DNA from: [Clostridium] symbiosum ATCC 14940
GTDB lineage: Bacteria > Bacillota > Clostridia > Lachnospirales > Lachnospiraceae
Direction of reading: 5' to 3'
NCBI RefSeq assembly: GCF_000466485.1
Contig: NZ_KE992947.1
Span: 1-37,893 of the forward strand
DNA length: 37,893 nucleotides
Below are positions 33,220-37,893 of the stretch, one piece after another. Under the pieces are notes generated by a model. It was not told where the DNA came from. It made no database searches and was given only the letters and a program-made list of their open reading frames with translations. Within the stretch, counting starts at the first letter, position 1. Every line of letters begins with the position of its first letter. Both the position numbers and the translations under genes were made by a program.

Positions 33220-33250
33220 GTCGCTCCGCGCACAGTTCACCGTCATCAAT
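33216..33250 (-). repeat. REP-like palindrome, copy 5 (divergent)
   Basis: Minus-strand TTGATGACGGTGAACTGTGC then GCGGAGCGACG. It begins in the U-tract of the queT terminator. The second arm of the palindrome is replaced by the third hairpin of repeat copy A. Confidence 0.65.
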
Positions 33251-33287
33251 AAAAAGGCCCGGAAAGGCAGTAAACCTTTTCCGGGCC
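33249..33287 (-). terminator. intrinsic terminator of queT
   Basis: GGCCCGGAAAGG (33256-33267) pairs with CCTTTTCCGGGCC (33275-33287). On the minus strand TTTTTATTG follows. A textbook Rho-independent terminator, 27 nt past the queT stop. Confidence 0.92.
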
Positions 33288-33314
33288 AATTCGGCTTATC
33301 AGTTCAGCCGTCTG

Positions 33315-33830
33315 TCATCTGGCAGCCGCATTTCCAGCACATCTGCCAAATAAAATATTTTTATACCGTTCCAGAGCTAAGAGCAGGATATTGCCCAGAA
33401 CTCCGATAGCCAGAATCTCACCGATTCCCACTGTCACCATGGCAACCGGAATTAAATCCGGCGAGCCATACGCAAAGCGGAGAACCCATGGAATGATGGC
33501 AGTGTTGGCCGCTATCGGCGGCAGGCATACAAGCCACTTGTTCCCGCGCAGCCCATAGGAACCTGCTGCCCCGATTAACGTCGCCAGGCTGCCAAACACG
33601 ATATCGAGCGGCGCTGCCCCGCAGAGCAGGTTGGACAGCAGGCAGCCGATAAACACGCCGGGTACCGCTACCGGTGTGAAGAAAGGCAGGATGCACAGTG
33701 CCTCGGCAATCCGGAACTGCACCGGTCCGAAGCTGATTGGTGCGAATACCAGTGTCAGCACGGTATAAATCGCCGCGATTACTGCACCGTAAGCCACAAA
33801 GTAAACGGTTTTGTTGTTTTTCTCTCTCAT
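33315..33830 (-). CDS. queT: QueT, ECF-transporter S component for a queuosine precursor
   Basis: A 171-residue membrane protein with about five or six hydrophobic helices, matching the QueT family. It is the substrate-binding S subunit that works with shared ECF energy modules to import preQ1 or related 7-deazaguanines for tRNA queuosine. Recognisable motifs are FGPVQFRIAEALCILPFFTP (about 34-53) and GCLLSNLLCGAAPLDIVFGS (about 62-81). The assignment is strongly supported by the preQ1-I riboswitch in its leader. AAAGGAG precedes the ATG. ECF ATPases and the T component are not in the window. Confidence 0.93.
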   Translation of the reverse strand: MREKNNKTVYFVAYGAVIAAIYTVLTLVFAPISFGPVQFRIAEALCILPFFTPVAVPGVFIGCLLSNLLCGAAPLDIVFGSLATLIGAAGSYGLRGNKWLVCLPPIAANTAIIPWVLRFAYGSPDLIPVAMVTVGIGEILAIGVLGNILLLALERYKNILFGRCAGNAAAR

Positions 33831-33845
33831 ATTCAGTTGTCTCCT

Positions 33846-33883
33846 TTAGTTTTGTTTTACAAGTGGAAGGTCTCGAACACTTG
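33846..33883 (-). promoter_or_regulatory. preQ1-I riboswitch controlling queT
   Basis: Minus strand: CAAGTG (33878-33883), loop TTCGAGACCTTC, CACTTG (33860-33865), then the A-rich tail GTAAAACAAAACTAA running into AAAGGAG. This is the class I aptamer layout: a single P1 stem, an L1 beginning UUCNAG, and a 3' tail AAAACUAA that pairs back into L1. The tail overlaps the SD, so ligand binding should block translation of queT. Two more hairpins lie upstream (33885-33950). Confidence 0.8.
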
Positions 33884-33948
33884 GGTTGGTTGTGCAGGAA
33901 TCCCGGCTTGTATACGGACGGGAATACTGCGACCTTATTGCAGTTGCT

Positions 33949-33977
33949 ACTATAGCATATTAGGAAATGAAACGCAA
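33949..33977 (-). promoter_or_regulatory. promoter of queT
   Basis: On the minus strand TTGCGT (33972-33977) and TATAGT (33949-33954) are spaced 17 bp. The leader of about 110 nt contains the preQ1 aptamer. Confidence 0.65.
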
Positions 33978-34180
33978 GTATGAGTCTGCTCTTTATAAAA
34001 ATATTTCTTGTCTTTTTTCTTTCGGAAAGTTATAATTAATTACAGTAGCAATCAGGCAGCACGAACTGTTACTCATTACACAAATCAATACGGCCATCAC
34101 GGCTGTTTACAATTGATTCTGCAGCATCTGTATGGATCAAGACCGGCAAATTCTGCCATAGTTCAGCACAAAACACCAAT
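33978..34180. other. gap with no intact gene
   Basis: Between the queT promoter and the Rpn-family fragment I see no SD-led frame. A 65-codon plus-strand frame at 34008-34205 has no recognisable domain. The frame continuous with the Rpn fragment does not encode the missing N-terminus. Confidence 0.4.
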
Positions 34181-34882
34181 ATGGCAGGAGAAAAACGGCT
34201 CCTGACGTATACGAGAGGAGTCAGGAATGGCAAACGAGAGGTGAAGGCACAGTATTCTATCCGGAACATTGAAAACCATTCGGTTGTTCTCGATATCCTG
34301 GCTGAGGATACAAGGGGAAAGCTGATAAATATTGAAATGCTGATACAGGATGACGGAGATCACCAGCGGAGGGTGAGATACTATCACTCCAGCATTGATA
34401 TGAGCTATCATGAGAAAGGCGTTCCTTATGAAGCGCTTCCTGATAGCTATCTTATCTTTATCACAAAACGAGATTTTTTTAAGTATCGTTCCGGAATCTA
34501 CTATGTGGAACGCATCTTAAAAGATATCGGAGCCACTGTTGATAACGGAGTCCACGAAATATATGCAAATTTGGAATGTCCCTGCGATAATGAACAAATT
34601 GATGAATTACTATCTTATATGAAGCATACGGACAGCCATTACCAGACGGACATCTTCCCAAATGTGGTAAGAAAAGTAAGGTTCTTTAAAGAAAAAGAGG
34701 AGGGGATCGAATGTATGTGTAAAATATTGGAAGAAGAACGGCGTGAAGGCAGAAAGGAAGGCAGCGACCGTATTAACGAGCTGAACCGGCGGCTGCTGAA
34801 GGACAGCAGAGAAGTGGATATTCTGAAATCATTGAAGGAACCGGGCTATCAGGAGAGGTTGTTGATGGAATATAATCTGTAA
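34181..34882 (+). pseudogene. Rpn/PD-(D/E)XK putative transposase family, 5'-truncated
   Basis: The frame matches the Rpn-type nuclease/transposase family common in Lachnospiraceae: QYSIRNIENHSVVLDILAED, then NIEMLIQDD, YHSSIDMSYHEKGVPYEALP and a charged C-terminus with EEERREGRKEGS. The usual N-terminal 50 or so residues are missing, the first ATG has no SD, and the metal-site motif reads NIEML where NIEMQ is usual. It is therefore probably a decayed copy. A terminator-like stem follows. Confidence 0.7.
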
Positions 34883-34906
34883 AAACCGGATTTTCACTGC
34901 CACCCG

Positions 34907-34954
34907 GAAAAACACCCGACAGTTAAACAGGAAAGCCGTGTCTAACTGTCAGGT
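34907..34954 (-). terminator. terminator of gltS
   Basis: CACCCGACAGTTA (34912-34924) pairs with TAACTGTCAGGTG (34942-34954), one mismatch. On the minus strand TTTTTCC follows, 22 nt past the gltS stop. Confidence 0.88.
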
Positions 34955-34975
34955 GCCCGTCATAGCCCCATATCT

Positions 34976-36178
34976 TTAAACCAGGATATTCATAAACAAC
35001 GTCAGCAGTAAACCATTTACCACGTCAATAATTACTGAACCAACCCCAGGTACCACAAAAAATGCGATGTCCGACGGTCCCCATTTCTTTGTAAACGCCT
35101 GCATGTTGGAGACTCCGTTTGGCATTGCACCAAGCCCGAATCCGCAGCAGCCGGTAGACATAACAGCGGCATCATAATCTTTTCCCAGAATGCGGTAACC
35201 GATGAAAATCATAAACACAGCCATAAATGCCACCTGGGTCGCCAGGGTTACAATCATTGGGAGGGCTAAGTCGGCCAGCTGCCATAATTTCAACGACATC
35301 AGCGCCATCGATACAAATATAGTCAGGCTGATATTGCCGATACAGTCAATTTCAGCAAGAGGAGTCTCAAACTTTCCCGTATAGGTACTGATATTTCGAA
35401 GCACTACCCCCATTAACATTCCGCCTACATAAGAGGGAAACGTAATCCCCACCATCTTGAGTAGAATAAATATAATCGTTCCGATACCCATTGAAATAAT
35501 AATCTGATTTGATGCTGAGAACATATTTTTAGCGCTGAGCGGAAGTTCCTGCTCCGTTTCCGCCGCTCTTCCGGCTCTTTCTTTCTGACGTGCAGCAGCA
35601 ACCTCCTCGAGCCGGTTCTTTCTGACAAGAATATTTCCCACAGGGCCTCCTATCAGCCCGCCGGACACCAGGCCAAAGGTTGCGGCCGCCATACCAACCG
35701 TCATAGCGCCTTCACAGCCGTAAAGTTCTTCAAACATTGGTGCGAAAGAGCCGGCTGTGCCATGGCCGCCTGTCATTGCAGCGGAACCTGTACATAAACC
35801 GAGAAGCGGATTGAGATCAAACATCTTTGCATAACCCACACCAATTATATTTTGGAATATCACCAGCAGGAAAACGATAATCGCGAACTGTATTCCCCTC
35901 ATACCATATTTATAAAGCACTTTCAAATCACAGGTGAATCCGACCGCCGTAAAGAAAACAGTCATAAAAACATTTTGAAGCGTTGTATCTAATTCCAGGA
36001 CACACAGGCCGCTGCTATAGCCTAATAAAGTTAAGATTGAAAAAATAATCCCCCCTACTACCGGATCCGGTATGCATAGCTTCTCCAGTATTTTGATATG
36101 TTTTTTCACAAAGCTCCCCATAAAGAGAACCAGAACTGCAACAGCGAGTGTTTGAATGATGTCTAATTTAACTACCAT
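34976..36178 (-). CDS. gltS: sodium/glutamate symporter GltS
   Basis: A 400-residue polytopic carrier of the classical GltS branch of the ESS family. It has GSAAMTGGHGTAGSFAPMFE (about 131-150) in the first half and TGCCGFGLGAMPNGVSNMQA in the second, the paired glycine-rich re-entrant motifs. GltS imports glutamate with Na+. GGGGAAAG precedes the ATG. It follows the opine-dehydrogenase-like gene by 75 nt with no terminator between, so the pair is an operon. In that setting it may carry an amino acid or an opine-like conjugate. Confidence 0.93.
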   Translation of the reverse strand: MVVKLDIIQTLAVAVLVLFMGSFVKKHIKILEKLCIPDPVVGGIIFSILTLLGYSSGLCVLELDTTLQNVFMTVFFTAVGFTCDLKVLYKYGMRGIQFAIIVFLLVIFQNIIGVGYAKMFDLNPLLGLCTGSAAMTGGHGTAGSFAPMFEELYGCEGAMTVGMAAATFGLVSGGLIGGPVGNILVRKNRLEEVAAARQKERAGRAAETEQELPLSAKNMFSASNQIIISMGIGTIIFILLKMVGITFPSYVGGMLMGVVLRNISTYTGKFETPLAEIDCIGNISLTIFVSMALMSLKLWQLADLALPMIVTLATQVAFMAVFMIFIGYRILGKDYDAAVMSTGCCGFGLGAMPNGVSNMQAFTKKWGPSDIAFFVVPGVGSVIIDVVNGLLLTLFMNILV

Positions 36179-36253
36179 AAACTTTCCCCTTCCCCAGTGT
36201 CAGCCGGAGCAAAGCAGGAATAAGCTCCCTGCCCGCTCCTGCATCTTTTCTTA

Positions 36254-37495
36254 TCAGCGGTTATATATCCCTTCATTCAGGTAAGCAAGAAGCTCTTCCT
36301 TCGGCATATTGTCGATACCGAGGTAGGCCAGATTATACTTACTGGTTTCAAAGAAACTCTTCTTATGCATTGAGCCTGCCAGTACAATCATTGAATCGAT
36401 AACCGGAGTCGGCACTCCGTACTGTACGCCCAAATCATGATAGATTTTGCAGCCCACCGGGACATCCTCGGTCAGGTAACGGTGGTTAATGCTGTTAGGG
36501 CCTGTATTTCCTTCATCGGACGGCTGGTCTAACGGGAAGATTACATTATCTTTTCCGTCCTTATCGAGTCCCATATATTCCTGCGTCAGGACACTCCGGC
36601 GGGAGAAAAAGGATTCATATGCATACTGCGGCGTTCCCACCCCGATCTCTTTTGCCAGCGCCTTTTCTTCCTCGAAGAACTGGTACTGCACCTCACAGAT
36701 GGACGGGCATAGTCCATGGCAGTACATGGAGTAGCTGTTCTTGTCATAGCCGCCGAAGATGACTCCCCAGTTCTCCATCGTGGACACTCCGAGGATTGTC
36801 GCCGGAACGTGGATAACCGGGTTGATGTTGGCAAAACCGGTATCCAGAACCGTGTTGCCCGCCTCCGGCCCGTTTCCGTATGTAACGGCATCGATACACG
36901 GCAGATATCTGGAGGATTCCATAAAGGCATCGATATCCGACATCGGCAGAGACGCTCCCCGCAGGGTGATGGCTCGGTATTTCACCCCCACGTGGGGGAA
37001 GGTGAACTTCCCAACGGATTCGATACGCGTTCCGTAAGGAGCGGAGGACCATCCGCCTACGATGACCTGCTTGGTACACCCCATCTCACGCATCATTTTC
37101 CGGAGAAGCAGGGTACCGTAGTTATCGGTAAAGATATGGATGACCTGGCCGTCCTCGAGATGAGGAATCAGCTCTCGGAAAAACGGCTCATGTGCCATGG
37201 CTGGCGCTGCAATCACAATCAGGCCGGCGCCCTTTACCACCTTGCCCATGTCACTGCTTACCATATCCAGGTAGGCTCTGCCGGAGCGCTCAAAGCAGTA
37301 GAGGTTACGCTGGACGCCGTCCAGCAGGATACCTGTCTTCTCCAGGTTGGCAAGCGTGTTCTTGGCAAACGGCATCATGTCATAAAGACGGACCTCTTTT
37401 CCTGCCAGCTTCATATCGGCCGCACAGGATTTTCCCACAGCACCGCCGCCCAATACCGCGATTGGCATATCCTTTAAATACTCCATATTAGCCAT
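36254..37495 (-). CDS. opine dehydrogenase family protein
   Basis: The 413-residue protein has an N-terminal Rossmann domain (AVLGGGAVGKSCAADMKLAG, about 13-32). A C-terminal octopine/nopaline-dehydrogenase-type helical domain (about 200-400) contains H229 in INPVIHVPATIL, the position of the catalytic His in opine dehydrogenases. The family joins an amino acid to a 2-oxo acid by reductive amination, or the reverse, with NAD(P)H. The substrate pair is unknown; a glutamate carrier in the same operon suggests glutamate as the amine or product. AGGAGG precedes the ATG. Confidence 0.87.
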   Translation of the reverse strand: MANMEYLKDMPIAVLGGGAVGKSCAADMKLAGKEVRLYDMMPFAKNTLANLEKTGILLDGVQRNLYCFERSGRAYLDMVSSDMGKVVKGAGLIVIAAPAMAHEPFFRELIPHLEDGQVIHIFTDNYGTLLLRKMMREMGCTKQVIVGGWSSAPYGTRIESVGKFTFPHVGVKYRAITLRGASLPMSDIDAFMESSRYLPCIDAVTYGNGPEAGNTVLDTGFANINPVIHVPATILGVSTMENWGVIFGGYDKNSYSMYCHGLCPSICEVQYQFFEEEKALAKEIGVGTPQYAYESFFSRRSVLTQEYMGLDKDGKDNVIFPLDQPSDEGNTGPNSINHRYLTEDVPVGCKIYHDLGVQYGVPTPVIDSMIVLAGSMHKKSFFETSKYNLAYLGIDNMPKEELLAYLNEGIYNR

Positions 37496-37571
37496 AATTT
37501 AAAATTCCTCCTTATAGGTTTTTCCCCGGAGTGTACTTTGATTTCCAGAAATGCTCCGGTACATATAGTTT

Positions 37572-37608
37572 GTAAACCGTTTACACCCTTATCTTAATAT
37601 GCTATTAT
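37572..37608 (+). promoter_or_regulatory. lysR promoter and GTAAAC palindrome
   Basis: A perfect dyad GTAAAC-C-GTTTAC lies at 37572-37584. TTACAC (37581-37586) and TATTAT (37603-37608) with a 16-bp spacer form a plausible rightward promoter, and the dyad overlaps its -35. It is a candidate LysR autoregulatory and operon operator. Confidence 0.5.
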
Positions 37609-37667
37609 GGATTCGTCCAACGAAGAGTTTTGATGGAAATTATCAAATTACTTGATGGGAGAATATT

Positions 37668-37859
37668 ATGAATATACGTTCGCTGCAAACCTTTATCCGC
37701 GTCGTGGAATTAAAAAGCTTTACGAAAGCCGCATGTGAGCTCAACTATGTCCAGTCAACCGTAACAATGCAGATACAGCAGCTTGAAAAGGAACTGGGCT
37801 ATCCTCTTTTTGACAGAATCGGCAAAAAGATAGCTCTCACTTCCTACGGTGAAAATTTC
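37668..37859 (+). pseudogene. LysR-family regulator, interrupted after the HTH
   Basis: The first 64 codons are a typical LysR winged HTH (FIRVVELKSFTKAACELNYV, then YPLFDRIGKKIALTSYGENF). From 37860 the sequence stops resembling LysR and reaches a stop at 37887-37889. A full gene would run about 300 codons. The break coincides with a motif resembling an IS terminus, so the gene is probably split by an insertion whose remainder lies outside the window. It is divergent from the opine dehydrogenase-gltS operon, which it would normally control. AGAATATT lies upstream; the SD is weak. Confidence 0.8.
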
Positions 37860-37893
37860 GGTTCTATACTGAATGTTGGGGTGTGCTGAAAAG
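37860..37893. mobile_element. probable left end of an ISL3-type insertion sequence
   Basis: GGTTCTATACTGAATGTTGG then GGTGTG begins exactly where LysR similarity ends. Many ISL3-family termini start GGYTCTT and contain TGTTGGGGTG shortly after. Only 34 nt are visible; no transposase or second end can be checked. Confidence 0.45.

Noticed and set aside
13112-33250. CRISPR array from the repeated palindromes
   Set aside because: Copies are dispersed kilobases apart in both orientations, without regular spacers or cas genes.

Overview
The window looks like a chromosomal segment of a spore-forming, gut-type Firmicute, most likely Lachnospiraceae (Clostridium cluster XIVa). The clues are SpoVT and SpoVG, the clostridial GlgC/GlgD pair, a long (393 aa) PRPP synthetase, a DnaD/DnaC-type helicase-loading pair, an ECF S-component under a preQ1 riboswitch, AGGAGG-type ribosome binding sites, TTGACA/TATAAT promoters and moderate GC content. 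SpoVT, SpoVG and PRPP synthetase also lie near oriC in Bacillus, so an origin-proximal position is plausible but not shown.

Layout. 1-5.2 kb: spoVT, an NhaC-type antiporter, and a glgC-glgD-spoVG transcript with its own promoter and terminator. 5.4-10 kb: ilvD divergent from a LysR regulator, then asnS. 10-13 kb: a SbcD/YhaO-like nuclease and a SbcC/YhaN-like ATPase that carries two membrane segments. 13-15.3 kb: an AraC/GyrI regulator and a membrane-anchored M15 peptidase. 15.3-15.6 kb: a long nested-stem noncoding element. 15.7-19.1 kb: a nitrilase-superfamily amidohydrolase and a YjiH-type membrane protein, divergent from a MerR/GyrI regulator.

19.2-27.5 kb is an accessory block devoted to small acids. 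It holds an ESS-type (GltS-superfamily) carrier, a LarA-like nickel-enzyme homologue, two divergent HTH regulators with shared operators, and a large branched noncoding element. After these come an AraC/cupin regulator, a second ESS carrier fused by deletion to a decapitated D-2-hydroxyacid dehydrogenase (both pseudogenes), and a zinc alcohol dehydrogenase. 27.5-34 kb is housekeeping: prs, dnaC-like, dnaD-like, a cluster of DnaA boxes, murC and queT. 34-37.9 kb: an Rpn-family fragment, then a classical gltS and an opine-dehydrogenase-family gene. These are divergent from a LysR gene that is interrupted at the right edge by what looks like the end of an ISL3-type insertion sequence.

The most unusual material is noncoding. 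At least two dispersed hairpin families occur in the gaps. One is a short REP-like palindrome (five copies), four of which sit just beyond terminators. The other is a three-hairpin 95-nt unit (two copies with wobble-preserving differences). There are also two large closed structures of about 230 and 330 nt, one of which has end fragments elsewhere in the window. Together with five perfect DnaA boxes upstream of helicase-loader genes, these are the best candidates for undescribed biology. All assignments rest on reading the sequence; no database search was run.
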